DNA from: Lascolabacillus massiliensis
GTDB lineage: Bacteria; Bacteroidota; Bacteroidia; Bacteroidales; Dysgonomonadaceae
Assembly (NCBI RefSeq): GCF_001282625.1
Contig: NZ_CTEJ01000002.1
Location: forward strand, 1,428,501-1,492,500
DNA length: 64,000 bases
Direction: 5' to 3'
Shown here: in pieces, positions 9,034-19,102 of the stretch
Layout: every line of letters begins with the position of its first letter
How positions within the stretch are numbered: position 1 is the first letter of the stretch
The notes under the pieces: generated by a model
Databases searched by the model: none
Seen by the model: the letters and a program-made list of their open reading frames with translations, nothing else
What the model was told of the DNA's origin: nothing
Translations under genes and position numbers: made by a program

Positions 9034-10317
9034 ATGAGTGAAGAATTATATATGACAGAACAGGTAGTGGAATCAGTTTTAGATAGTGGAAATACAGCAT
9101 GGATCGTTGTCGCAACCATCCTTGTACTGATGATGACAATTCCAGGATTAGCACTTTTTTATGGTGGACTGGTAAGACGTAAGAATATTTTAAGTGTATT
9201 GATGCAGTGTCTTATACTTACTGCAGTAATAATTATAGAGTGGGTTATTATAGGGTATAGTCTCGCTTTTACTTCAAGTGGCGGTTCTGCAAATCTATTT
9301 ATCGGAGGATTTGATAAAATATTTCTTAGCGCTGTTGGTGTTAATGATATACTTGAGGGATATTCAATTCCAGAGTTATTGTTTGTCTCATTTCAGGGAA
9401 TGTTTGCAGTAATAACTCCTGCCTTAATAATTGGAGCTTTTGCAGAACGTATTAAGTTTAAAGGGTTCATTCTGTTCTCAGTATTTTGGGCATTACTGGT
9501 ATATAATCCATTAGCTCACTGGGTATGGGGTGGAGGATGGATTGGTGAATTAGGTGCCATAGATTTTGCAGGTGGTACTGTAGTTCATATCAATGCCGGA
9601 GTTTCAGCTCTGATGATGGCTGTACTTTTAGGAAAACGAAAAGGGTGGAACACTCCTGGTGAAGCTCCAATTACTCCCCACAATATTCCATTTGTAGTAA
9701 TAGGTACAGCTCTGCTCTGGATGGGTTGGTTAGGGTTTAACGGAGGAAGCGGATTAGCTGCTGATGGAATATCAGCTAATGCAATATTGGTTACAAATTT
9801 AGCGGCAGCTGCTGCAGCATTAACCTGGTCACTTCTCGATCAAATTATTAATAAGAAGCCTACTGTGGTTGGTTTCTGTACAGGTGTTATTGCAGGTTTG
9901 GTGGCCATAACTCCAGCTGCTGGTTCTACAGGTGTGTTTGGGGGCATTGTTATTGGAGTTGCTTCTGGTCTGATATGCTTCTGGATGGTTGCTCATGTAA
10001 AATTCAGGTTTGGGTATGATGACTCCTTAGATGCTTTTGGTGTACATGGTGTTGGAGGAATCATAGGTTCAATTCTGATTGGGGTTTTTGCCACTCAGGA
10101 GATTACAGGCGAAGGTGGGGCAAAAGGGGCACTTTATGGTGACTGGAATCAATTGTGGATTCAGTTTATAGCTACAGTTGCAACAATTGCATTTAGTGCG
10201 TTAATGACTTGGGTGCTTTTCAATCTGGTAGATAAACTTGTTGGTATAAGAGTCAGCGAAATCGAAGAGTCTATAGGTCTTGATATTTCTGAACATGGAG
10301 AAATAGCATACGAATAG
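9034..10317 (+). CDS. amtB: Ammonium transporter
   Basis: Inner-membrane ammonium channel of the Amt/MEP/Rh family, 427 residues with about 11 membrane helices. The family signature is seen as DFAGGTVVHINAG near residue 180, and the second pore region as FGVHGVGGIIGS. The N-terminus (SEELYMTEQVVESVLDSGNTAW) shows no cleavable signal before the first helix. It is the last gene of the porin-PII-amt operon and is followed by a strong terminator. Expression is likely nitrogen-controlled, but no specific operator can be recognised. Confidence 0.97.
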   Translation: MSEELYMTEQVVESVLDSGNTAWIVVATILVLMMTIPGLALFYGGLVRRKNILSVLMQCLILTAVIIIEWVIIGYSLAFTSSGGSANLFIGGFDKIFLSAVGVNDILEGYSIPELLFVSFQGMFAVITPALIIGAFAERIKFKGFILFSVFWALLVYNPLAHWVWGGGWIGELGAIDFAGGTVVHINAGVSALMMAVLLGKRKGWNTPGEAPITPHNIPFVVIGTALLWMGWLGFNGGSGLAADGISANAILVTNLAAAAAALTWSLLDQIINKKPTVVGFCTGVIAGLVAITPAAGSTGVFGGIVIGVASGLICFWMVAHVKFRFGYDDSLDAFGVHGVGGIIGSILIGVFATQEITGEGGAKGALYGDWNQLWIQFIATVATIAFSALMTWVLFNLVDKLVGIRVSEIEESIGLDISEHGEIAYE

Positions 10318-10346
10318 TATTAATGTTTAATGTTTTACTCTTTATT

Positions 10347-10381
10347 ACAGGATGTTTTTTATAAAGACATCCTGTTTTTTT
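10347..10381 (+). terminator. Intrinsic terminator of the ammonium operon
   Basis: A 9-bp perfect stem ACAGGATGT/ACATCCTGT (10347-10355 and 10367-10375) with an 11-base loop is followed by six to seven T residues, 30 bases after the amtB stop. Confidence 0.92.
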
Positions 10382-10456
10382 GCTTTATCTCAGTTAATTG
10401 GAGCATATAAAGATAAAAACATGTAAATTTACGACTGTTTTAATTCTAAAGTAATC

Positions 10457-11845
10457 ATGTTAAAAGACATATTAGCCTCATTAATAATCATTTTCCTCTC
10501 TTTTTCATGCGGGGAATTAGGTAAGCATAATGAAGTCATCGACTTTCCTCAAATATTACAAAATGATACGCTGCATGTACTTACGCTAAATACGTCAACC
10601 TCATATTTCATTTATCGCGATCAGGAAATGGGATATCATTATGATATGATATCCAACTTCTGCAGGGAACATGGAATCACACCTCATGTAATTGTGGCAG
10701 AGAATATGGACGAAATGATTAGAATGCTTCAGAATGGTAAGGGTGATGTAATTGCATATAATCTGCCGGTAACAAATCAGATGAAGGACTCTTTTCTTTA
10801 TGCAGGATTCATGCAAACATCTCACCAGGTTCTGGTGCAGAGAGTGAGACAGGTGGATTCTATGCTCACTGATGTTGTGGAACTTATTGGTAAGGAGGTT
10901 ACGGTAATTGATAATTCAAAGCATTTTGACAGATTAATGAATCTGGACAAAGAGCTGGGTGGTGGCATTATCATTGACAGGGCTGATAGAGATTCACTGG
11001 TTACGGAAGATCTGATTCGGATGGTTTCGAGAGGTGAAATTGAGTTCACAGTATCTGATGATGATCTTGCAAAATTAAATCAAACCTATTTCAGAAACCT
11101 TGATGTTCATCTTCAAATAAGCTTTGATCAGAGGTCTTCATGGGCAGTCAGAAAAAATAGTCCCATACTTGCAGATTCACTTAATAGCTGGTTTGAAAGA
11201 ACCAGAGCTGAACCTGCTTACCTTAGAATTGAAAAACGTTATTTCGAAGAGGCTAAAGGATATACCGAAATAAGGCAGTTTTCGATAAATGAGAATCTGG
11301 AACTTGGGGTGATTTCGCCATATGATATATATTTCAGGCGGTATGGTGAACAGACAGGAATCGACTGGCGTTTACTGGCATCTATTTCATATCAGGAGTC
11401 AACTTTTGACAGTGGTGTAAACTCTTGGGCAGGGGCTTCCGGGTTAATGGGGCTGATGCCTTCAACAGCATCATCTTTAGGTGTAGATGCAGATCAGATT
11501 TTTGACCCTGAAACAAATATTCGAGCAGGCTCGGAATACCTGAAAATGCTTTTAAATGTATTTAGTCCAATAAATGATTCAAAAGAGCAGTTAAAAATGG
11601 CGTTGGCTGCCTATAATGGAGGAATAGGACATATCTTTGATGCAAGGGCGCTGGCAGAGAAGTATGGCGCTGATCCTGATGTGTGGGCTGGAAACGTGGA
11701 AAGATATATACAATTGAAACGACTTGAGCAGTATTACAATGATCCTGTCTGTAAAAATGGCTACTTCAGAGGGGATGAAACAGTGAACTATGTTATTGAT
11801 GTTGTTAGTAGATGGGAACATTACATGCAGAGGGTTAAAGAATAA
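10457..11845 (+). CDS. MltF-like membrane-bound lytic transglycosylase
   Basis: Cleaves peptidoglycan glycan strands at the outer membrane. The 462-residue lipoprotein has a lipobox LSFSCG (lipidated Cys18). Residues about 35-265 form a domain resembling family 3 extracellular solute-binding proteins, and the C-terminus is an SLT lysozyme-like domain. The catalytic Glu is Glu314 in SYQESTFDSG, followed by GLMGLMPSTA and ALAAYNGGIGH. This order is that of MltF. The amt terminator separates it from the upstream operon, and the next gene has its own promoter. Confidence 0.93.
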   Translation: MLKDILASLIIIFLSFSCGELGKHNEVIDFPQILQNDTLHVLTLNTSTSYFIYRDQEMGYHYDMISNFCREHGITPHVIVAENMDEMIRMLQNGKGDVIAYNLPVTNQMKDSFLYAGFMQTSHQVLVQRVRQVDSMLTDVVELIGKEVTVIDNSKHFDRLMNLDKELGGGIIIDRADRDSLVTEDLIRMVSRGEIEFTVSDDDLAKLNQTYFRNLDVHLQISFDQRSSWAVRKNSPILADSLNSWFERTRAEPAYLRIEKRYFEEAKGYTEIRQFSINENLELGVISPYDIYFRRYGEQTGIDWRLLASISYQESTFDSGVNSWAGASGLMGLMPSTASSLGVDADQIFDPETNIRAGSEYLKMLLNVFSPINDSKEQLKMALAAYNGGIGHIFDARALAEKYGADPDVWAGNVERYIQLKRLEQYYNDPVCKNGYFRGDETVNYVIDVVSRWEHYMQRVKE

Positions 11846-11877
11846 TTTTTTGAATTATCGTTAAATGAAAAAATCAT

Positions 11878-11885
11878 TATCTTTG
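11878..11885 (+). promoter_or_regulatory. -7 promoter box for the acetyltransferase-like gene
   Basis: TATCTTTG matches TAnnTTTG in full, 40 bases before the ATG at 11926. No TTTG is found at the ideal upstream distance; the nearest is about 25 bases away. Confidence 0.55.
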
Positions 11886-11925
11886 TGATTGTATCAAAGA
11901 GTGTAACCAATAGAAATAATCAAAT

Positions 11926-13059
11926 ATGTCAGTCATAATTAAGAAAGTCACTTCTAAGGATGACCTAATGAAGTTCATCCAGTTTGGTATAGATCTCTAT
12001 AAAGGAAATGAATATTTTGTACCACCTTTAATTTATGATGAGAGAGCTACTCTTAACAGGAGTAAGAACCCGGCATTCGACCACTGTGATGCCACCTATT
12101 TTCTTGCATACAGAGATGGTGAAATAGTGGGCAGAATAGCAGTAATCATTAATTATAAATCTAATGAAAGATGGAATCAAAAGCATGCGCGATTTGGTTT
12201 CGTAGACTTTATTGATGATGAAGATGTAGTTGATTCATTGTTTGGTGCAGCAGAAAGCTGGGCTCGCTCAAGAGGTATGGAGAAAATTCATGGTCCATTA
12301 GGATTCACCGATCTCGATCATGAAGGTATGCTCATTGAGGGTTTCGACAGAATGGGAACAATGGCCACCATATACAATTATCCTTATTACCAGAAGCATA
12401 TGGAAAGAATGGGATATGTAAAGGATAAAGATTGGGTGGAGTTCTTAATTCAGATCCCGCCAGAGGTCCCCGAACGATTCTCCAGAATGGGAGAGATTGT
12501 AAAGAAAAGATTTGGACTGACAGTTAAACACCTGCAGAGAAAACAGGATGTTTATCCATATGCAAGAGAGATGTTCATCCTTATAAACAATGCATATAAG
12601 GATCTTTATGGTTACGTAGAATTAAGCGACAAGCAGATAGATTATTATGTGGATATGTATATCCCGATGATACGACTTGATTTTGTAACCTTGATACTGA
12701 GGCAGAATGACAATAAACTTGTTGGTGTAGGAATTGGATTACCAAGTATGTCTGATGCTTTGAGAAAGGCTAAGGGAAGATTCCTTCCCAATGGATGGTA
12801 TCATCTCTACAAAGCTCTTAAAGGGAATGGGCATAATGGAGTGCTCGATCTGCTTATGATAGCAGTTGATCCGGAATACCAGGGAAAAGGTGTTAATGCA
12901 TTAATGTTTAATGAATTTATACCTGCTGCAAATAAACTGGGAATGACTAAGGCTGAAAGTAATATTGAACTTGAAGATAACAGCAAAGTTCATTCTATGT
13001 GGAATGGTTTAGAGTATGAGCAGCACAAGAGAAGAAGAGCCTTTATAAAAAATATTTAA
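11926..13059 (+). CDS. GNAT-like N-acetyltransferase, substrate unknown
   Basis: A 377-residue soluble protein found widely in Bacteroidota. The N-terminal half has YFLAYRDGEIVGRIAVIIN, and the C-terminal part has DLLMIAVDPEYQGKGVNALMFNEF, a good acetyl-CoA-binding motif A with the Q/R-x-x-G-x-A-like loop (EYQGKGVN). This supports a tandem GNAT fold with the active copy at the C-terminus. The substrate cannot be inferred. It precedes parE by only 13 bases, so the two are likely co-transcribed. Confidence 0.75.
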   Translation: MSVIIKKVTSKDDLMKFIQFGIDLYKGNEYFVPPLIYDERATLNRSKNPAFDHCDATYFLAYRDGEIVGRIAVIINYKSNERWNQKHARFGFVDFIDDEDVVDSLFGAAESWARSRGMEKIHGPLGFTDLDHEGMLIEGFDRMGTMATIYNYPYYQKHMERMGYVKDKDWVEFLIQIPPEVPERFSRMGEIVKKRFGLTVKHLQRKQDVYPYAREMFILINNAYKDLYGYVELSDKQIDYYVDMYIPMIRLDFVTLILRQNDNKLVGVGIGLPSMSDALRKAKGRFLPNGWYHLYKALKGNGHNGVLDLLMIAVDPEYQGKGVNALMFNEFIPAANKLGMTKAESNIELEDNSKVHSMWNGLEYEQHKRRRAFIKNI

Positions 13060-13072
13060 GGGAGAGTAAAAA

Positions 13073-14941
13073 GTGAACGAAGCAGAAAAAGAATTAAAGA
13101 TTTTACAGGATAATTATCAGGAAGAAAATATAGTCACACTTGAGTGGAAAGAGCATATCCGCCGTCGACCAGGAATGTATATCGGAAAGCTGGGTGACGG
13201 ATCATCGGCCGACGATGGTATATATGTTCTTCTAAAAGAGGTTCTCGATAACTCAATTGATGAGTTTATGACAGGGTTTGGAAAAACTATTGATGTTGTT
13301 ATAGAGAACGATACTGTTATGGTACAGGACCATGGGCGAGGGGTTCCGCTTGGTAAGGTAAAGGATGTTTGTTCTAAAATGAATACCGGAGCTAAGTACG
13401 ATTCTAAGTCATTTAAGAGATCTGTGGGTCTTAATGGTGTAGGTATTAAAGCAGTAAATGCACTATCATCCAGTTTCTCAATGGTGAGCACAAGGGATGG
13501 ACAGTCCAAAACTGTAACATTCTCACAGGGAACTCTTTTAAGTGACGGTGAGTTGGAACCATCAAATAACTCTAGTGGCACCAGGGTGGAATTTACACCT
13601 GACAGAGCAATTTTTGGAGATTATCATTATAGGGATGAACATATTGAGCCTCTTCTAAAAAATTATGTTTTCCTGAATATTGGTCTCACAATCAACTTCA
13701 ACGGGAAAAATTACAGTTCTAAAAATGGACTGGAGGATCTTCTTAACGAAAATCTTACTTCAGAGGAGCTTTATCCTATTATTCATCTTTTCGGAGAGGA
13801 TATAGAGGTAGCAATTACACATACAAATCAATATGGCGAAGAGTATTACTCTTTTGTAAATGGTCAGCATACAACTCAGGGTGGTACTCACCTTGCAGCT
13901 TTTCGTGAGGCTACTGCACGAGTTATTAAGGAGTTCTACGACCGCAACTATGAATTTTCAGATATAAGAAACGGTATCGTAGCAGCTATTAGTGTAAAGG
14001 TTGAAGAACCGGTTTTTGAGTCGCAGACAAAAACCAAACTAGGTTCTAAAGATATGGAACCTAATGGTGTTACTATTAATAAGTATATCAACGACTTCCT
14101 AAAAAGAGATCTTGATAACTATCTTCATAAGAATCCGGATACTGCAGAGATCCTGCAGAAAAAAATACAGGATTCTGAGAAAGAGAGAAAAGCTATTGCA
14201 GGTGTTACTAAACTTGCTCGCGAAAGGGCAAAAAAAGCAAATCTGCATAACAAGAAACTTCGTGATTGCAGAATTCATTACAATGATCCAAAGGGTGATC
14301 AGCGTGATCAGACGGCAATTTTTATAACAGAGGGAGATTCGGCAAGCGGGTCTATTACTAAAAGTAGAGATCCAAATCTACAGGCTGTTTTTAGTCTGCG
14401 AGGCAAACCTCTAAACTGCTTTGGTCTGACAAAGAAGATCGTATACGAGAATGAGGAGTTTAACCTGCTTCAGGCTGCGCTGAATATTGAAGAAAATATG
14501 GATGGTCTGCGATATAATAAGGTTATTATTGCAACAGATGCTGATACCGATGGTATGCATATCAGACTTCTTTTGCTTACATTCTTTCTTCAGTTCTTCC
14601 CTGATTTGATCAAGAAGGGGCATGTCTATATTTTTCAAACTCCGCTTTTCAGGGTTAGGAATAAGAAAAAAACTATATATTGCTATTCAGAAGAAGAGCG
14701 TATAAATGCTATTGATGAACTTGGGCCTAACCCGGAAATTACAAGGTTTAAGGGGTTGGGAGAGATATCACCTGATGAATTCAGAAACTTCATTGGAGAA
14801 GATATCCGACTCGATAAAGTGACAATGAAGAAAGAGGACCTTCTAAAGGAGCTGCTCGAATTTTATATGGGTAAAAATACTCCGGAAAGACAAGCTTTTA
14901 TTATAGATAATCTTGTTGTAGAGGAGGATGTTGTAGCTTAA
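13073..14941 (+). CDS. parE: DNA topoisomerase IV subunit B
   Basis: ATPase subunit of the type IIA topoisomerase that decatenates daughter chromosomes. The 622 residues include the GHKL ATPase start ([17 protein letters not shown]), the [12 protein letters not shown]-site motif, the DHGRGVPLG loop and [13 protein letters not shown]. The TOPRIM motifs are EGDSAS near 420 and DADTDGMHI near 490. Translation starts at GTG 13073; no in-frame ATG precedes the conserved core. ParC is not adjacent. The order parE-coaD-S41 protease is, as I recall, frequent in this phylum. Confidence 0.95.
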   Translation: MNEAEKELKILQDNYQEENIVTLEWKEHIRRRPGMYIGKLGDGSSADDGIYVLLKEVLDNSIDEFMTGFGKTIDVVIENDTVMVQDHGRGVPLGKVKDVCSKMNTGAKYDSKSFKRSVGLNGVGIKAVNALSSSFSMVSTRDGQSKTVTFSQGTLLSDGELEPSNNSSGTRVEFTPDRAIFGDYHYRDEHIEPLLKNYVFLNIGLTINFNGKNYSSKNGLEDLLNENLTSEELYPIIHLFGEDIEVAITHTNQYGEEYYSFVNGQHTTQGGTHLAAFREATARVIKEFYDRNYEFSDIRNGIVAAISVKVEEPVFESQTKTKLGSKDMEPNGVTINKYINDFLKRDLDNYLHKNPDTAEILQKKIQDSEKERKAIAGVTKLARERAKKANLHNKKLRDCRIHYNDPKGDQRDQTAIFITEGDSASGSITKSRDPNLQAVFSLRGKPLNCFGLTKKIVYENEEFNLLQAALNIEENMDGLRYNKVIIATDADTDGMHIRLLLLTFFLQFFPDLIKKGHVYIFQTPLFRVRNKKKTIYCYSEEERINAIDELGPNPEITRFKGLGEISPDEFRNFIGEDIRLDKVTMKKEDLLKELLEFYMGKNTPERQAFIIDNLVVEEDVVA

Positions 14942-14956
14942 TTATTATCTTGCATT

Positions 14957-15454
14957 ATGAGTGAAATAGTAGCAGAAAACCTGGCACAGGATAATATCAG
15001 AATTGCTGTTTTCCCAGGTACGTTTGATCCATTTACAATTGGACATGAATCACTTGTGCGAAGGGGACTGCAGCTGATGGACAAGATTATAATAGCAATT
15101 GGGGTCAATGAGTCCAAAAAATCATATTTTTCGCTACAGCAGCGTATTGAAATGATAAGCGAATTATATAAAGATGAACCTCGAGTAAGCGTGCAAAGCT
15201 ATGATACCTTAACTATTGAATTTGCCGAGAAAGTAGGAGCACGCTATATTTTGAGGGGAATAAGATCGGTAATTGACTTTGAATATGAGAAAACTATTGC
15301 GGATATGAACCGAACTATTTCCGGAATAGAAACGTTTGTATTATTCACAGAACCGGCTCTGACTCATATTAGTTCCTCGCATGTAAGGGAGCTTTTAAGG
15401 TATGGTCGCGACATCACTGGCTTTATACCTAAAGGGATGAAATTATTTGATTAA
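14957..15454 (+). CDS. coaD: Phosphopantetheine adenylyltransferase
   Basis: Fourth step of coenzyme A synthesis: transfers AMP from ATP to 4'-phosphopantetheine. The 165-residue protein carries the nucleotidyltransferase signature [11 protein letters not shown] (T/HxGH) near residues 19-30 and the [12 protein letters not shown] motif at the C-terminus, both diagnostic of CoaD. It follows parE by 15 bases, within one apparent operon. Confidence 0.96.
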   Translation: MSEIVAENLAQDNIRIAVFPGTFDPFTIGHESLVRRGLQLMDKIIIAIGVNESKKSYFSLQQRIEMISELYKDEPRVSVQSYDTLTIEFAEKVGARYILRGIRSVIDFEYEKTIADMNRTISGIETFVLFTEPALTHISSSHVRELLRYGRDITGFIPKGMKLFD

Positions 15455-15516
15455 GTGATAAAATAACAACTTGCATTTACATAGAGTAGTATTACTCAAC
15501 AAAATTTGACATATTG

Positions 15517-17115
15517 ATGCTAAAAAAAATAACCGGACTTTTCCTTTGTATTCTACTTTCCTCTGTTGGTGCATCAGCACAGTTCAGACCAAGTCCAGAA
15601 GGTATAAAACTTGAGCGAACACTGCAACTTATTAAAAACCTTTATGTGGATGATGTTGATTCGAAAGAACTTACCGAATCTGCAGTACGTGCTATGTTGA
15701 GAGAGCTGGACCCTCACTCAAGCTATCTTAATGAAGAGGAGGTTAAAGCAATGAATGAACCACTGCAGGGCAATTTTGATGGTATTGGTATATCATTTAA
15801 TATGCTCACAGATACGCTTTATGTGATGGAGGTTATCGCAGGTGGACCTTCTCAGAAAGTAGGGATATTGCCCGGTGATAAGATTATATATGTGGGAGAT
15901 ACTCTGATTGCAGGGGTTGAGATGAATAACCAGGATGTTGTTAAGATGCTTCGTGGTCCTAAAGGTACTACGGTAAATGTAAAGGTCTTGAGGCGAGGGT
16001 CAAAGGATTTGATTGAGTTCAGGATAGTTAGGGATAAGATTCCAATCACCAGCATCGACGCTGCATACATGGTGTCAGAAAATATTGGTTACATCAGACT
16101 GAGCAGGTTTGGGATTTCCTCTGCTGATGAGTTTAAAGCTGCTGAAAGTAAACTCAGATCGCAAGGTATGAAGCATCTCTTGTTGGATCTTACAGATAAC
16201 GGTGGAGGAATATTGCAGACTGCCAACGAAATTGCTGATGAGTTTCTTGGTGAGGGAAAAGTTATTGTTTATACTGAAGGTAAAAATCAGCCAAGATATA
16301 CAATGAATGCCACTGGGACTGATGAATTGAATGGTGGAAAACTGGTAATTTTAGTAAATGGCTCTTCTGCCTCTGCAAGTGAAATTCTGGCTGGTGCTAT
16401 TCAGGATTGGGACAGAGGGGTTATTGTAGGTAGAAGAACTTTTGGGAAGGGATTAGTACAGCGACAACTGCCACTGCCTGACGGAACAATGATTCGCCTT
16501 ACTGTTGCAAGATATTATACTCCTTCGGGAAGGAGCATTCAGAAACCATATGAGGAGGGTAACATTGAAGCATATAATCAGGATTTTATTAACAGATATA
16601 ATCAGGGTGAATTGTTTGAAGTGGACAGTATTCATTTCCCTGATTCACTTAAATATAAAACTCTTATAAATGAGCGTACGGTATATGGAGGGGGTGGTAT
16701 AATGCCTGACTATTATGTACCTATAGATACAACTTCCGGAACAATGTTCCATGCAAATCTAAACGCAAGGGGTGTAATTAACAGGGTTGCAATTGGGGAG
16801 GTTGACAATAACCGCAAATCTCTTTTAAGTAAATTTTCTGATGTAGAAGAATTTAATAAAGGGTACCACATTTCTGATGACTTGTTAAACAGGTTAAAAA
16901 CTGTTGCAGCTGAAGTTGATGTTGAGTGGAATGAAGATGAATATTTAAAATCTCAGAATCTTATATTTGTACAACTGAAAGCCTTGATGGCAAGAGATCT
17001 GTATGACTCATCTGCTTTCTTCAGAATTATAAATGATGAAAATGATATCTACCTGGAAGGACTGAAGATAATTTCTGATGAGAAGCTCTACAACCAGTTG
17101 CTGCAAGGGGTATAA
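15517..17115 (+). CDS. S41 family C-terminal processing peptidase
   Basis: Exported serine protease of the CtpA/Prc type, acting in the periplasm on protein C-termini. The 532-residue protein has a signal peptide ending near ASAQF, then a helical segment, a PDZ domain (about 85-165, with PGDKIIYVGD) and the S41 catalytic domain. The nucleophile lies in the SSASASE stretch at 283-289 and the general-base lysine in GRRTFGKG about 25 residues later. A C-terminal extension of about 130 residues follows. Start set at ATG 15517, since a TTG one codon upstream is less likely. It follows coaD by 62 bases. Confidence 0.93.
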   Translation: MLKKITGLFLCILLSSVGASAQFRPSPEGIKLERTLQLIKNLYVDDVDSKELTESAVRAMLRELDPHSSYLNEEEVKAMNEPLQGNFDGIGISFNMLTDTLYVMEVIAGGPSQKVGILPGDKIIYVGDTLIAGVEMNNQDVVKMLRGPKGTTVNVKVLRRGSKDLIEFRIVRDKIPITSIDAAYMVSENIGYIRLSRFGISSADEFKAAESKLRSQGMKHLLLDLTDNGGGILQTANEIADEFLGEGKVIVYTEGKNQPRYTMNATGTDELNGGKLVILVNGSSASASEILAGAIQDWDRGVIVGRRTFGKGLVQRQLPLPDGTMIRLTVARYYTPSGRSIQKPYEEGNIEAYNQDFINRYNQGELFEVDSIHFPDSLKYKTLINERTVYGGGGIMPDYYVPIDTTSGTMFHANLNARGVINRVAIGEVDNNRKSLLSKFSDVEEFNKGYHISDDLLNRLKTVAAEVDVEWNEDEYLKSQNLIFVQLKALMARDLYDSSAFFRIINDENDIYLEGLKIISDEKLYNQLLQGV

Positions 17116-17122
17116 AGTTTAA

Positions 17123-17152
17123 CAGCTGATTAATCTATTGGTTGATTAGCTG
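17123..17152 (+). repeat. 13-bp inverted repeat after the S41 protease gene
   Basis: CAGCTGATTAATC and GGTTGATTAGCTG (17123-17135, 17140-17152) form a 13-bp stem with three G·U pairs and a TATT loop, starting 8 bases after the stop codon. There is no T run after it, so it is a weak intrinsic terminator at best. It may instead protect the transcript end. Confidence 0.55.
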
Positions 17153-17202
17153 ATTTAGATAAGTATATTACCAATGATTTTTTTTAACCAAAACATTAAG
17201 AG

Positions 17203-18075
17203 ATGAATTACAACTACAGCAAACTTCTTGTAAAAGAGGATAGTAGGGTGGTGCTCAGCAACTTCCCAACACTCGAGGATGGTGGATATAATAAGAAAAC
17301 TGCAAAAGAGGAGATAAAGAACAATATTAAGGAATTGAAGAAATTTCAGGAGATGTTCTATGCTGATGACAGGTACTCGCTCTTAATAATTTTGCAAGCC
17401 CGAGATGCTGCTGGAAAGGATGGAGTGATTCGTCATGTTATGTCGGGTATAAACCCACAAGGTTGCATGGTTCATAGCTTTAAGACACCAACAAAAAATG
17501 AACTTGAGCATGATTACTTCTGGCGCCATTACAGAGAATTACCACAAAGGGGAATGATAGAAATTTTCAATAGATCGCACTACGAAAATGTACTTGCTAC
17601 TAAAGTTAACCCACAGTGGATTCTTAATGAACGTATTCCGGGATATGGATCAGTAGATAAAATAGATCAGAGCTTCTGGGATAATAGATATGAGAGTATA
17701 AACGCTATAGAGAAACATCTCTATAATAATGGAATGAGGATATTGAAATTCTTCCTGAATATTTCAAAAGAGGAACAAAAACAAAGGTTTCTTGACCGTA
17801 TCAATGAACCTGATAAGAACTGGAAGTTTAGTTCTGCTGATTTGCAGGCACGGTCGCAGTGGGACGACTATACTGCCGCTTATGAAGAGATGCTTAGTAA
17901 AACTTCAAAACAGTATGCTCCATGGTATGTAATTCCGGCAGATAAAAAGTTTTTTACACGTGTTGCTGTTGGCGAAATAATACTTGAGCTGTTTAAATCA
18001 CTAGACCTGCATTACCCTCCAGCAGAATCACCAGAGATTTTGGAGAAAGCGAAGGTAAGGTTAGAAAACGAATAG
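17203..18075 (+). CDS. PPK2 polyphosphate:nucleotide phosphotransferase
   Basis: Transfers phosphate between polyphosphate and nucleotides. The 290-residue length fits a single-domain class PPK2. Walker A appears as ARDAAGKDG near residue 67, the lid/Walker B region as EIFNRSHYENVL, and the WKFSSADLQARSQWDDY segment is also typical of the family. The family name is firm; class assignment (nucleoside mono- or diphosphate) is not possible by eye. It is monocistronic, flanked by inverted repeats on both sides. Confidence 0.93.
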   Translation: MNYNYSKLLVKEDSRVVLSNFPTLEDGGYNKKTAKEEIKNNIKELKKFQEMFYADDRYSLLIILQARDAAGKDGVIRHVMSGINPQGCMVHSFKTPTKNELEHDYFWRHYRELPQRGMIEIFNRSHYENVLATKVNPQWILNERIPGYGSVDKIDQSFWDNRYESINAIEKHLYNNGMRILKFFLNISKEEQKQRFLDRINEPDKNWKFSSADLQARSQWDDYTAAYEEMLSKTSKQYAPWYVIPADKKFFTRVAVGEIILELFKSLDLHYPPAESPEILEKAKVRLENE

Positions 18076-18081
18076 TGAACT

Positions 18082-18115
18082 AAACAGTATAATTTAATTA
18101 ATAAGTACTGTTTTT
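18082..18115 (+). terminator. Terminator of the PPK2 gene
   Basis: AAACAGTA and TACTGTTT (18082-18089, 18106-18113) form an 8-bp stem with a 16-base loop ending in a T run to 18115. It overlaps the last codons of the convergent gene at 18098. Confidence 0.65.
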
Positions 18116-18523
18116 CTCATGCAGATTTTCAGAAGATCTTTTCTCTTTTAAATTTGCATCCAGTCTGGATATTAACCATAAAAGGCTAAATATCGATGCT
18201 ACAAAAACTATTGATCCCCAAAACTGAATAGAAAACAGGAATTCGCTTCCTTTTATAAAATAAGCTGTTGCAATAATTACAGCCAAAACAGCATACATAG
18301 TCCCGAAAATAGAAGCAAGATCCTTTAAAACATTTCCTGTAGCTTTTTTATCAGATGCCTGCTCATTAATCTTTTGTGTAGAAAATGCTTTCTCAGTCTC
18401 AATCTGATGCATAATCCTGTATTTCAGATTCTCAGGAGCCTTTATTTTTGAAGATTCAATCATCTTTTTGATTATCTCTTCTGCATTATTTTTATCATTA
18501 TTTTCCATTATAACATTCTTCAT
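18098..18523 (-). CDS. Membrane protein, probable anti-sigma factor
   Basis: A 141-residue protein with a charged cytoplasmic N-terminus (about 70 residues) and two hydrophobic helices (about 75-95 and 100-120). The segment SSKIKAPENLKYRIMHQIETEK resembles the short N-terminal region found in small anti-sigma-like proteins of Bacteroidota. It starts 3 bases after the ECF sigma factor stop, the classical position for a cognate anti-sigma factor. No zinc HxxxCxxC motif is present, so the assignment rests on context. Confidence 0.5.
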   Translation of the reverse strand: MKNVIMENNDKNNAEEIIKKMIESSKIKAPENLKYRIMHQIETEKAFSTQKINEQASDKKATGNVLKDLASIFGTMYAVLAVIIATAYFIKGSEFLFSIQFWGSIVFVASIFSLLWLISRLDANLKEKRSSENLHEKNSTY

Positions 18524-18526
18524 TAT

Positions 18527-19093
18527 TTAATTTACAATCACATTCTCCGTCTCATCCCGGTAATGCTTTAATAGCAACTCCTTAAACAATTTCCTGGCAC
18601 GGAACAGTTTCACTTTTACATTAGATTCATTCAATCCGGTAATGCCTGCTATCTCTTTTACAGGATTATCTTCCATGTAGTATAAAGTTAGCAGGAGTGC
18701 ATCACCTTTTGGAATCTTTTGCATGATGTCGGCAACCATTTCATTGCGTTCAACATCTTCTATCTTAATATCAAGTGCATCATAACCTATCTGTACAGCA
18801 TTCTCAATCTCTGTTTCCTTTGTACTGAGCCACATCTGTGATTTTGTATGTGAAACAGCTGTATTGTAGACTATACGATAGAACCAGGTTGAGAACTTAC
18901 TCTCTGAGCGAAAACTGTGCAGGTTTCTATAAGCTTTTACATAACTCTCCTGCACCACATCTTCCGCATCCTGCATATTGCCACAAATCCGATAGGCTAT
19001 TGTGATTGCCATATCCTGATAAGTTTCAACAAAGTAAGAGAATGCGGAAGTATTGCCTGAAAGTACTTGTTGCACACAATGATTCTCGTTCAT
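18527..19093 (-). CDS. ECF-type RNA polymerase sigma factor
   Basis: Extracytoplasmic-function sigma-70 factor of 188 residues. Region 2 is seen as YRICGNMQDAEDVVQESYVKAY followed by the STWFYRIVYNTAVS segment, and region 4 as TLYYMEDNPVKEIAGITG with the helix-turn-helix SNVKVKLFRARK. Region 3 is missing, as expected in ECF factors. It lies in a three-gene operon after a DUF6249 membrane protein (9-base gap) and before a likely anti-sigma factor. Its target promoters are unknown. Confidence 0.94.
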   Translation of the reverse strand: MNENHCVQQVLSGNTSAFSYFVETYQDMAITIAYRICGNMQDAEDVVQESYVKAYRNLHSFRSESKFSTWFYRIVYNTAVSHTKSQMWLSTKETEIENAVQIGYDALDIKIEDVERNEMVADIMQKIPKGDALLLTLYYMEDNPVKEIAGITGLNESNVKVKLFRARKLFKELLLKHYRDETENVIVN

Positions 19094-19102
19094 TGAAAAG
19101 TG

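Noticed and set aside
13117-13581. Minus-strand reading frame of 154 codons inside parE
   Set aside because: It lies opposite the highly conserved ATPase core of topoisomerase IV and resembles no protein. It is a shadow of the real gene.
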